DNA of 64,000 bases from Beta vulgaris subsp. vulgaris (Eukaryota; Streptophyta; Magnoliopsida; Caryophyllales; Amaranthaceae), in contig NC_079205.1 in the NCBI RefSeq assembly GCF_026745355.1, positions 33,052,950-33,116,949 on the forward strand, read 5' to 3'. Positions 23,951 to 35,500 of this stretch are shown in pieces; position 1 is the first letter of the stretch, and each line of letters begins with the position of its first letter. The notes under the pieces are model-generated. The model did no database searches. It saw nothing but the letters and a program-made list of their open reading frames with translations, and had not been told where the DNA came from. A program made the position numbers and the translations under genes.

Positions 23951-24728
23951 TGAATATCATCCTGAAAATTTATAAAAACAACAAAATAAAAATCTTTTAA
24001 GCCTAATCATAAATTTAGATTAACATCATCAATTATACCAAAATTGATTTCACAAACACACAAAATATGTTTTTTGGTACAAATCCCAAGAACATATTTC
24101 ACATAAATCACAACTTAACCTATTTTACATAAATCAAACGAAATTAGGGCACCACTTTGGAAAAATCACATGACATCGAGTAAAGTACTTCATGCAATAA
24201 ACACAACAATTTAACCTATTTCGTGCAAACCCTATGAAACATATTACATTGTTTCATACCATTTGCACGAAACAACTATATCTGTTTCATAGAATCACCA
24301 AGAAACAATTTAATCTGTTTCGTTCAATTTGCATGAACATAGTAATCTATTTCTTGAGTATTGCATGAAATAGTGCTAAGTACTTCCTGAATTTTGCATG
24401 AAATTGATTGGTTACAGAAGGAAAATAAAAAAGAATTACTTACATCAAATTGAAGTTCATTTGCGTCAAAATAACCATTCATTGAGTATCAAATTCAAAT
24501 TTGTCAATTATGTCTACTGTAATTTATGTTTCTCTAACTATAGCAAGGAGGAGAAGATAATTTTTTTAGAGAGAAGGTTTATTTTTATATAAAATATGAT
24601 AATAATAGTTATGAGGGTTGCGTTTAGTAAATGGGTGCATTTAGTAACCCAATAAATAAGTTTAGGAAATGTCTTTTTTTTTCTTGATACATGAAACTCC
24701 AAAAAGCCAAATACAACAAGTACCACCA
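23951..24728. other. AT-rich sequence without identified features
   Basis: Between 24080 and 24390 words such as ACATGAAACA and TTTCATGCAA recur in a loose way. No coding frame or element end is supported. Confidence 0.4.
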
Positions 24729-24936
24729 AGCTAAGCTTGACCTAGTGGTAAGGAAGAACCTGCCAACCTCAAGGTTGGGGATTCGATCCCCACTAGGGGC
24801 ACTTTTGGAGAGGGTTTTTCTTACCGTCCCTCCACTCTCAAAGTGTCTGCCCGCAAATTCAGACCGGGTTAATATGTAAGAGGTTCCGATTTGGCAGGGC
24901 CTCATCTTACTATAGGGTCCCTAGTGAAAAAAAAAG
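24729..24936 (+). mobile_element. tRNA-derived SINE with poly(A) tail
   Basis: The head has TTGACCTAGTGGTAAGG (box A) and, about 35 bases later, GGGATTCGATCCC (box B), as in a tRNA. A body of about 130 bases follows, ending with GGTCCCTAGTG and nine A residues. Length and structure fit a plant SINE transcribed by Pol III. It has no coding capacity. The target duplication is not clear. Confidence 0.7.
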
Positions 24937-24944
24937 ATTCTTTT

Positions 24945-25195
24945 TAACATTATGCCCTAACTTTTTTTAAATTTTGTACAATATCCTTCAACTTATGTTT
25001 TTTAATGCACAATACCCCTGTTGCTAGTCATACGTTGTTAATTTCGTTTTTATTTTTTATTTTGTGAAACTAATCTAACTTATATATAGTTTATCTTTGG
25101 AGGACATATTTACAAATTAGATAAGTTCACGGGATTATAAAAAGTAAACGAAATTCATGACGTATGATTAATTGTAAGGGTATTGTGTATTGATT
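24945..25195. mobile_element. fold-back MITE
   Basis: The left arm contains GCACAATACCCCTGTTGCTA and the right arm its imperfect inverse around GTAAGGGTATTGTGTATTG. The paired arms also include CATACGT and AATTTCGTTT on one side and ACGTATG and AAACGAAATT on the other. A related element lies at about 48440-48790. Confidence 0.6.
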
Positions 25196-25689
25196 AAAGG
25201 ATTTTTTCACCAAATACCCTCGACAAAATTAGAACATTCACCAAATACCCTCAATGTTTCAAAAATGCACCATATACCCTTGAGTTTTCAAAAACGTTCA
25301 CCAAATACCCTTTTTCTAACTTCCTTTAACTCCCCGTTAGCTTTATTTACCATTTTGCCATCATTAACCCCTAATCCCTAATTCAAACCTTACCCCAAAC
25401 CCTGACCCACCCTCCTCTCCCCCAAACCCTAACCCCACCTAGTCGACCACCCATCCCCATCCCTTCCACCCGTAGGCCCACCTCCACGCCCTCCCCTCCG
25501 CCGTCGCATCCCCCCTCCCCCTCCATCGCCGCACCCCCTCCCCTTCCCTCCTGCAGCCCCGCGAAAATCTGCGAAAATCACCACCCCTCCCCTCCCTCGT
25601 AGCCCAGAAATTCGAATAATTCCCCCCCTTGAATTTCCGGGACGAAGACAGAGAAGGGAGTACGTTTGGGGAGTGCAAGGTGGTCGGAG

Positions 25690-25975
25690 GTTGGGTGGCG
25701 CTGGTTCGAGTTTTGGCAAACAAAAACACAGAGGAGGGGAGGGGGTGGCAGGCGGTGGTTCGAGTTTTGGCAGACGAAAACACAGAGGAGGGGAGGGGGT
25801 GGCGGTGGTTCGAGTTTTGGCAGACGAAAACAGAGGAGAGGAGGGGAGGGGGTGGCGATGGTTCGATTTTGGCAGACGAAAACAGAGGAGGGGAGGGGGT
25901 GGGGATTGGGTGGTAGCGGCTCGATTTGGGCAGACTAAAACAGAGGAGGGGAGGGGGTGGGGACTGGGGGAACCG
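25690..25975. repeat. GC-rich minisatellite, unit about 50 bp
   Basis: About five or six units repeat GGTTCGAGTTTTGGCAGACG, AAAACAGAGGAGGGG and AGGGGGTGG with small length changes. The G-rich strand is the + strand. Open frames across it code only for Gly, Arg and Trp-rich repeats and are not genes. Confidence 0.85.
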
Positions 25976-26097
25976 ACAGTGGATGGGGGAGGGGTTGGGG
26001 AAATCTGCGGTGGAGGAAGAGGGGTGGTGGAGGGGGCCGCGGCTGGGGTGGAGGCGGTCGGGTGGGGCTGAGGTGGAGGGGGAGGGGGTGGGGTTGG

Positions 26098-26145
26098 CAG
26101 AGGGTTAGGGTTAGGGTTAAGGGTGGATTAGGGTTAGGTTTATTG
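26098..26145. repeat. telomere-like TTAGGG runs
   Basis: Three consecutive GGGTTA units and further variants lie at the base of the right fold-back arm. A CCCTAA-rich stretch lies in the left part, about 25378-25438. The unit is TTAGGG rather than the usual plant TTTAGGG. Confidence 0.6.
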
Positions 26146-26360
26146 TTTAGGATTAAGGTTTAGATTTTAGGAATAGGTAAATAAAGGGCATTTGGTGATG
26201 GCAAAATGGTAAATAAAGGTAACAGGGAATTAACAGAAGTTAGAAAAAGGACATTTGGTGAAAGTTTTTGAAAACTCAAGGACATATGGTGTATTTTTGA
26301 AATATTGAGGGTATTTGGTGAATTTTTTAATTTATCAGAGGAATTTGCTGAAAAAAATCC

Positions 26361-26577
26361 AAAAAAAAAGTAAGAGTATATCGGGTGAAATTTTGAAAAC
26401 TTATGGTACAACTGAAAAGTTAAAGAATCATAAAGAAATAACATTGAAAATTCCAAACAATACAGCAAGTACTCATATTGTATTTCCTAGGAGCATGTAT
26501 TTCCAAGCTCCCTAACCAAACAGCAGCATAGATAGTAGTTTGTGTGACAGAGGGAAGGAGTAAGTTCCTGGGATAAT
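26361..26577 (+). promoter_or_regulatory. short upstream region of the DUF3783-like gene
   Basis: Only 217 bases separate the fold-back element from the start codon at 26578. They must hold the 5' UTR and proximal promoter unless the promoter lies within the transposon. No TATA box is convincing. Confidence 0.4.
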
Positions 26578-29500
26578 ATGGCTTCTGCTACTCTAAATGG
26601 AGTTTCCATGAACGGGTTTGCATCATCTCTAGTTTGCTATCTTCCTAATTTTCACGCATTTCCTCGAATTTCAACTTTTTCCTCATCTTGTTTTTATTCT
26701 TCTTCTTCTGGTCCTGGGATGTACAAAGTTCATCATCTTTTGAGAGCTTCCTCTGAAGGTACACTCTTCTTTTAACCTTTTGGGATTTATCATTCAGGCC
26801 TTAATTATATAATTGTCTGTTACTTTTTTGAAACCAATCTTTCTGTTTTCTATGATATTGGGAGGATAAATAAACATTGTAAAAACGAATTGAAGAAGAA
26901 CAAATCCGTCTGAGTTTTAGTACTACTTCGTCATCATTCACCAATCACCAATCCCCAATCCTGCCGCCTAGAGTGCTTTATCGAAGAATTAGTTTCATCA
27001 GGACGTTGATTGAGGCATTGAGCAATATAATATAAGAAGATAAGATTGGTTTAGTGAGTGGTGTATTAAGTCACTCCGTTTGTGCCAAAATCTTATTATT
27101 ATTTTTTTTAATTCCTCAAAGTACAAAGAAGGCAAGGGGATTCGAACATCTGACTACAACCCTCAATCTTAGCCACTAGGCCATAGGGGTGTAAGTGGAT
27201 TGGACTGGATTGGACTTTGCCAAATCCAAATCCAGTCCAAAGTTTTTTGGACTCGAGAAATTGAGTCCAAGTCCAATCCAAATATTTTTTGAGTCCAGTC
27301 CAATCTAGTCCGATAATTTTTTCTTGAGTCCGAATCCAGTCCAGTCCAATTCGATTATTATATCTTTTTTCCCGATTTAGATTCAATGATTCACAACGTT
27401 TTTGAGATGCTTGAGCATTTGACATTTGATTCAATTATCAATATCCACAAATTAGATTGAAAGCTTAAATTAAAGTAAAATACTATGAATAAAAAGTTGA
27501 ATTAGATGCTTGCCTTGATCTAAGTTGAGAGGAAGCAAAGAGACTGAGAATTAATCTGAGGGAGAAATAGAGAATGCGAGAGTCGAGACAGCGAGGTAGA
27601 AAGAAAATGAGAAATGAAGAGTAAGAGGAAGTGAGTAGTAAGGACTGAGGAATGAAGTGAGATAGAATTAATCGGCTACTAGCCTACTACTGTAGTACTG
27701 CTAGTATAATTTACTTATTTAACAAATGGAGCTAAGTGCAATAGTCTTGCACCAAGTAAAATTGTCTGGCGCCAGTTGAAATTAGAGATGGCTAACAGTG
27801 CGGGCCAATCCAGCCCATCCAACCCAGCCCACCTCGTGGGTTGTGTGGGTCGGGCTCGTAAAAAGCCCGGTCCAGCCCAGCTCGAACCGTGAAATTGGTG
27901 GGTGGGCCGTGGGCCAGATTTCTTGAGCCTAGCCCACTAAAGCCCGCTGCTAAAACCGCCCAGCCCGGACCACGAAATCGGTCCAGCCCAACCCATGAAC
28001 CAGACCAGCCAAGTCCAAGTTATTATTGAACCAAATTGTGTATATTTTAATCAAATTGTATATATTTTAATCAAATTGCATATATTATAATTCAGTCAAA
28101 TTTAAAATAATGAAATTATTCATTAATTTTAATAATTGTATATATTTTTATTCATTTTAAAGATTTTGTATAACAATAATGAATAATTTCAATGATTAAA
28201 TAATTTTGAAAAAAAATATCTCATGCCGGCCCGTCAGCTCGGTCTAGCCCACCAGGCCCACAAACCGCCATAACCGCTTCTCGAACCGTGAAAACCGGTA
28301 ACAGACCGGTGTGGGCCAAGACTTTTCAGCCCGCGGGACCAGCCCACCCAACCCATGAATTTCACGGTCCGGTCCTGGGCTGTGAAATCTCAGCCCAGCC
28401 CACTCCGGCCCACGGTCCGGCCCGCCCAGCCCGCACCAGTGGCCATCACTAGTTGAAATATTTAGAGAGGGAAGGTTGAAAACTCCAAAATTTTAAAAAT
28501 AGCATCAATTTTTTTTAATATATACATTATATATGTATTAAATATATATTATATATAAAAATATTTTTGGACTGGATTGGACTTATTGGACTCCAAAGGA
28601 ATGAGTCCAAATCCAGTCCAAAAATATTTGGACTCGAAAATTTGAGTCCGAGTCCAATCCGAAAATTTTTCAGTCCAGTCCAGTCCGACAAGTTTGGACT
28701 GGACTGGATTGGACTCTGGACTTTTTGTAGTCCGCTTACACCCCTACTAGGCCAATACATCCTTGGTACCAAAATGTTAAGTTTAATATAGAGATCGAGC
28801 TTATGGTACTCAAAGTCGAAGGTGTTATACTTCTTCTTCTCTGTTCCTAAAAGAAATAAAATGCATGAGAGGACAGAGATACAGTTTGTTTGGTAGAAAG
28901 GATTTGGAAGGAAAAGAAAGGAAGTGGAAGGAAATTTATTACTTTCCAATGTTTGGTTTATTAAAAAAAAAAATTAAGTGAAAGGAAATGGGAGGAATTG
29001 GAAGGAAATACTCTTTAATAAAATTTCACTTTCTTTTCCTCCCAAAAGCGGGGGAATTCGGAAGGAAAGAGAAAATTTATACCAAACATGAAAATTTAAG
29101 GTTTTTTTCCTTTCTCTTCCATTCTTTTCTTTTCTCTTCCCTTCCTTTCTCTTCCCTTTCTTTCCTTTACTAAAAATGAACCAAACACACTGTAAATAAA
29201 ATAAAAAGAAGGACGAGAAATAGAGAATTTAAACACCAATCAAAATTATACTCCATTCGTCGCATAATATAGTGTTCACTTTTCATTTTTCACTAGAATT
29301 AAGGAACATGGAAAGAGTTATAGGATTTCACAAAAACATATATTTAAATAAATATTTGTTGGGTACTTTTGTCTTGGAACTAGCTTTTTTTTTTTCTTTA
29401 AAATAATATGAAAGAGCAATAAATTTTCCTTGAAATGGTGTAAAACAATAAATAGGGGAATTATATTTTACAAGAAAGATAGGGCTATTTTGAAAAGTTT

Positions 29501-32500
29501 TATGTAGAAATGAAAGATAATTTAGTCGAAACAACAAAATGGAAAGTCATTCATTTATTTTCGAAGGGAGGAAGTATTAAAAGTATGAGTTGTGTCATTC
29601 ACTTCAACTTCATACCTAGTTTGGAATTTGAATAGCAATTTTCACTCCAACATCATACTTTGTTTGGATAGCGATATACAACAGGAAAGGAAAGGGAAGG
29701 GAGGGGAAAGATGATTGGGGGGAGGAAGAAATGGAAGGGGAAAGTTAGAGCTCCATGTTTCCTCCCGACCTCTCCATATCTGAAGTAATGATGTTTATTA
29801 AAGAGAAAGAAAAATGGATCCCTCTCAACCTGCCCTTCCTTCAGCCAACCCCCTTTCCCTTTGCTCCCTTTTCTCTCTATTTCCTCTAAACAAAGTGTAA
29901 AAAGAATAACATAAGTTTCAAGTAAAAATAAGTTTTAATCAGAAAATTTCAGTTTTGAGCACTAAAAATGAGTTTCAATCATTAAAAATCAGTTCTAATG
30001 AGAATAATGAGTAAACTGCATAAGATTAATACAGTAATATCAGAAACAATCAGCTTCAACTAACTTTAATCTGCAAAAATCAGTTTCAATTAGTTTTCAT
30101 CAGCAAAAATCAATAAGTTATATTTAGTTTTAAATAATTCAAATCAATAAAAATAAGGTGAAGTTAACACAACCTTAGTGGGTTGAGACTAGAGAGCAGA
30201 GGGAGAAGAAGTAAAAGAATGTAGAGGGATGGAAAAATAAAAGGGGTCGATATGATAGAGAGAAGGTTTGTTTTAAACTGAAAGGATATAGGTGAAACAA
30301 CAATTTGGGACATCTATTCAAGGGAAGAGTGGGATCGATGGAGGGGTATTAGATCCAAAGTGCTAAAGTTCCCTGTTACCTAGCATTCTTGAACTTCAGA
30401 TATTTTGAAAAAACATACCCAATGGGTAGATTATTCCTCTTATGTCATTGAACATAATAGGTGCTGAGATTAGTAAAAAAACCAGTAGCTCATGTTAAGT
30501 CAGCTACACTATTTTTGCTGATAATGGTCTATATCATGTCGCTTGATTTCTTTTCAACTTATACATCGAATCCATGCTTGGCAGCTGTTTACTGAATTTT
30601 CCTTTCCTTCATAATCATTTGAAAATTCTCCGAAAGATCTGATTGACATGCGAAGGATGATAGTGCTGGAGCATTTTCTTGTGGTTGGTAAGATGTGGAA
30701 ATGAGGTCCGGTAATAGTAGACAATAGGCTGGATGACCGAGATTCATTTTCCGAGGGACAGTGATATAAGTCATATAACTATTGACAGTTTCTAGTAGTT
30801 AAATGATCAGTGAGAAGTGTAACTAGTAACTAGAAGAGGGTGGTTCGACATTTTGTAGACTATCATTAGAAATTTGTTTATATGTTTTTATTTTGAATGA
30901 GAGTTCAACATTATCTTCCTAGAACCATATGAACAAATGTGGAGAGATTTTATGGAAAAGAACATAGTACACAAGTGGTTCCATATCCTGAGTCATAGTT
31001 TCACAGGCTTTAGGAAAACAGGATCCACACAGTTATTTGAGAGGGTGGTCACTAATATGGTAACCACATGATGGTTCTCTATTACTTTTCTTAGTAGATT
31101 ATTAGGTATACTTGGGAGCATGAGCATTCAGCTAATGTGGCAAATGTCAATGATTCAAGGAGGATTACCCCAATGCTAGGGATTCTGGCCTCTCAATTTT
31201 TACCACATTAATTAAGTTTGCATGCTTCCTTGTGCACCTTATAGTAGCTACTTAGTTAAAGGCCAGCCTAGAAAACCAAAAAGCAAGAAAATTGTTGTAT
31301 CTTTCTTGGAACTTTCTAATGTATGTTGTCCTTTAAATTAAAGGTGGGGATTTGGAGGATGTAAGCTAGCTTTTCTGATAAAGGTGTCCGAATGATGTAC
31401 GTAGAACCTGTTATCTTCTGTAGATCTATTCATCTTAAATTTTTGAAAGAAGCTGACGGAATTAAAGAACATATCCATTTTGTTTTTGGCCAAATGGGAA
31501 CTTCCTTTTCCTCTCATAGCTTCATGTCCTATTGCTTAACCTGTACTTCAGCTTATCATACCTCTTGCTTTTCTTCATGCTTGATTATGACTATTATGTT
31601 ATGGAGGAATTTGCTATCGCGGGCTAGTAAGTGATGAATGAGTGAGGTTTCTGGTAGAATTCTGGTTAAAAAATGATCGTTTCTTTTTGTTGGCTTGTTT
31701 TCTTTTCTTATCGCTCTTAATGATGAGAAAAAGCTCAGTATTGATGAAGAAAGAACTATAGGTGAAATGACTTGCAGAGGCCACTTGGTATGTAGGAGAA
31801 CCCTACTCTCTATTGCAATACTATTAACTAAGTAGTTGGGTCTAACGCACCAGTGACTACTGATTTTGCCCTTCAGATTCCCTTCTCCTAGTGACTAGTG
31901 ACGACTGGAAGCCTCTATGAGGCAGTGTCTTTTTTTATGCAAACATGGCAAGTTTATGTGCCTCTTGTAGGACTCAATTCAGGGACCACAAGGATTGTCT
32001 GGTATGCCTCCATTGAATGACATGGTATTCAGGGTAAAACCGTAAAAAGTGAGACTTCCCTACTCTATACTTTCTATCTTCAGAGCCTAAGTGGTAAAGG
32101 ACTACAAGCTAAGAAGCATGGGTACTCTTCCTTCTCACCCTTCCCGTACTGAGGACGAGTACGAGTCAGGGATGGGACGGGTACGGGGGAAACTATGTCC
32201 CCAAAGCAGATATTAAATGTTGTGTTTTTCAACTTTTACTAGTTATTGTTGAAGTTATGATATTAAGTTGTCTTTTATATAATAACAGTGAGTTATGTAT
32301 GGATTTTAATTTTCTGTATTTCTTTTGCCATATCTGTTTTTGAAAATTTTGATTTTGACTTCTTCTATCCCTGTCTCTGCTTTCGTATCCATATTCATAT
32401 CCGTATACGTCTCGGTGCTACTTAGACTACAAGTAAGGCACTTTTCCATCAAAGTAAACTGCAGATTTTAGGTACAGGTTTGTAATACTAGAAGCGCAAA

Positions 32501-35500
32501 GTGCAAAATGTCTGAAAATATGACCTTGTTCATTGATTAGAAGGAATTACAATAACTGCTGTCTTGAGCAGATGCTTGTTATGTTCCATTAAGTGTGATG
32601 ATGTATGTTGAGAAATATGTTAGATACTTTTCAGGTGAACATTTCAGTTTGATCTTGTAGAACTTTCGAGTGAGTTGGTTGAAGATTCAAAGTTTGTTCC
32701 TCTGGAAGCTGAAGATCCCAGTTATGGCCCCCCGGTAAGTCATGACTCATGATCTTGACTTTATTCCTAACTAGCCTTCATATGCACGCGATGCGTGCGT
32801 TAATTTTAAAATTTGTTATTTTATTAGATACTCCATTCGTACTTTATTTATGATTAAACTTAAGTGTGAAAAATTCAACAGTTAGATGAATTTAGATACA
32901 TTAATTCGCTACTGTAAAAAAATAAAAAGGTTGTGAGTGATTGTTAACATTAATTTTTTGTGAATGAATATTGAACAGAAAGAACAAAAATAATGAGTTG
33001 GTTTTACTGAATTAAAGAGTATCAAAGGTATGAACGTTCAAACTTTTCATGTGCACGTTATGTATGCCATCTTTTTTAATAAGGTATAAATATTTTGGCC
33101 ATTTAATTTTTGATTGAAGTATTTGATGCATATACCATTTTAAACTTGTTTTAAATGGCAAGTTGGATGAGAATTTTTAAATGATTTGCTTTTGTAATTT
33201 TTTTCATTCCATTAATTAGATCATTAAGGGTATTTTAGTCACTTCAAAAGAGGACACCACACCTCCTCCCTTGGCTTATATAATAGAGATAACTGTGTTA
33301 ATTGATCAAATGTGATCAATTATATGAACAATTGTCAATGACAAAAGAGAAGAAAAAAGTTCTTATTGAGAGGAAATGAAGTTTATTGTCTGAGAGAAAA
33401 CTTCTATCATAACAAGAATGTAATAGAATGAATTGTATCAACTACAATAGGAGAGAGAGAGCTATATGTATACAAACTAGGAGATAGGATGCCAGCAAGG
33501 CACTGTACAATCAACAAACTGAACATGTGACTAAGCTTAGCTCATTCATCTTCAATACCCCCCTCAAGCTAGAGAGGAGAGAAACATCAGAGGAGAGCAT
33601 GCCTAGCTTGGAAAGAAGATGTTGAAATTGTGCAAAAGGTAGCACCTTGGTGAAAACATCAGCTATTTGCTTATCAGTAGGCATGTATTTAACATCTAGC
33701 AAACCTTCAATGATTTTGTCACGAGTGAAATGACAATCAATTTCGATATGTTGGGTCCTTTCATGAAAGACCGGATTATGTGCTATATGCAAAACACTCT
33801 GATTATCACAATAGAGTGTAACAGGTAATAAGTTGAGTGACACCAATTTCTTCAAGGAGCCAAACAAGCAATTGAATTTCTGAGGCAGCATTAGACATAG
33901 CCCTATATTCAGCTTCTGAAGATGATTTTGATACTGTGGTTTGTTTTTTACCTTCCAGCTAATAGGTGAAGAACCAAGGAGAAGGACATATTCTGAAATA
34001 GACCTTCAAGTGTTGGGACAGGACCCCCAATCACTATGTTGTGGAGTGTCGGCACAAAAATCTTCTTGAAATTGCTAGATCCTTGTTCTTTCAAGCTAAA
34101 CTTCCTCCTTCTTATTGGGGAGAATCAGTCTTGGCTGCTGCTCACATCATTAATGGACTGCTATTGCAGTCATTGCAAAATACTACTCCTTTCTCTAATC
34201 CATCTTCAATAGGCAGGAATGAAGAATGGAATGGGAGAAGATGAAGATGGATTAGAGAGATGAAATGGGAAATGCTTCTCATGAAATACAACATCTCTAC
34301 TGATTTTTTATTTTCATGGTATGAAGATTTTAATGTTTGTAGGCTTTTTGATGTGGTGGATAACCTAGAAAAACACAAGGTTGTGCTCTAGGATCAAATT
34401 TAGAACGGATTTGTTTAAGTGTAGAAGCATAGCATAAGCAGCCAAATGCTCTTAAGTGCTCTAGATCAGGTGGAAAGCCAAACAATTTAGATAAAGGACT
34501 GTAACCAAGACCGATTCTCCCCAATAAGAAGGAGGAAGTTTAGCTTGAAAGAACAAGGATCTAGCAATTTCAAGAACATGTCTATGCTTTCTCTATACAA
34601 CACCATTTTGTTGTGGAGTGTCAGCACAACTCTTGTGACAAACAATTCCTTTGGAAGAATAGAAATCCAATATAGCTCCTTAAGTGAGTTCTTTTGCATT
34701 ATGAGATCTGATAGCAAGAACATGAGTATTGAATTGAGTAGCAGCATAAGTAACAAAATCTTGTAACACTTTTACTGCATCAGATTTGTACTTAAGAAAA
34801 TGAATCCAAGTACATCTTGTAAAGTCATCGATAATAGTAAGGAACATCTTACAACCAGAGTGAGTGGGAGTTTTGTAAGGACCCCATGTGTCTACATGAA
34901 TCAAATCAAAAGGTTTAAGACTTTTTATTGAAGTATGTGGAAATGGCAACCTAGTTTGTTTGGCTACTGGACAAAGTTGACATATACACTAAGAAATGTG
35001 ACTAAGATCAAGTTCAGGTTTTATCAAACGAAGTTGTTTGAAGGGTATGTGTCCTAGCCTCAAGTGTCATAACTTGGCTAGATTATTACATGAAGAAATC
35101 AAACTAGCATTAGCAACATAGGTAGTATCATTAGCAGCATGAGAGGTGACAGCAGATGCATTTGTAAAGTCCTTGCTTCAGTCTACCAAGAACATGTGGA
35201 TGGGTAGGCCCCTGAATCAAACAAGAATCAACACTGATTTTTACTTCACAATTCATATCTAAGCATAGTTTGTGAAGAGATACCAGATTAAAACATGGAG
35301 AACATCTTTCAAAATGATATGTTCATTCAATGGAACATTTCCTATATGAGCAATAGGAACTTTGCTCCCATCTGGAATGGTAATGGTGGCAGCAACATCA
35401 TCAAAAGGTGCATAGGATATAAAATAAGACAGATCATGGCATATATGATCCGTAGCACCACTATCAAGTATCCAGTGTGTATTAAAACTGGAGAAAAGAC

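Larger units (their letters stand above)
25199..26360. mobile_element. fold-back element with long inverted arms
   Basis: The left end reads GGATTTTTTCACCAAATACC and the right end is its near inverse. Arms of roughly 200 bp pair with each other. Each contains several copies of CACCAAATACCCT or its inverse. The arms frame a GC-rich core with a minisatellite and TTAGGG-like runs. No transposase is encoded. Long arms with repeated subterminal motifs resemble Mutator-type fold-back elements, but no 9-bp duplication is evident. Confidence 0.7.
27095..28785 (-). mobile_element. SINE interrupted by a hAT element
   Basis: Reading the - strand across the hAT insertion gives GGCCTAGTGGCTAAG (box A) followed by TGTTCGAATCCCC (box B). 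A tail that becomes A-rich follows near 27100. The two halves lie at about 28747-28785 and 27095-27183 and share the 8-bp CTAGGCCA made by the hAT insertion. The 5' boundary is uncertain. Confidence 0.55.

Noticed and set aside
25429..26163. Several overlapping open frames rich in Gly, Arg and Trp, on both strands
   Set aside because: They are translations of the GC-rich minisatellite in the fold-back element. All frames stay open because of repeat composition.
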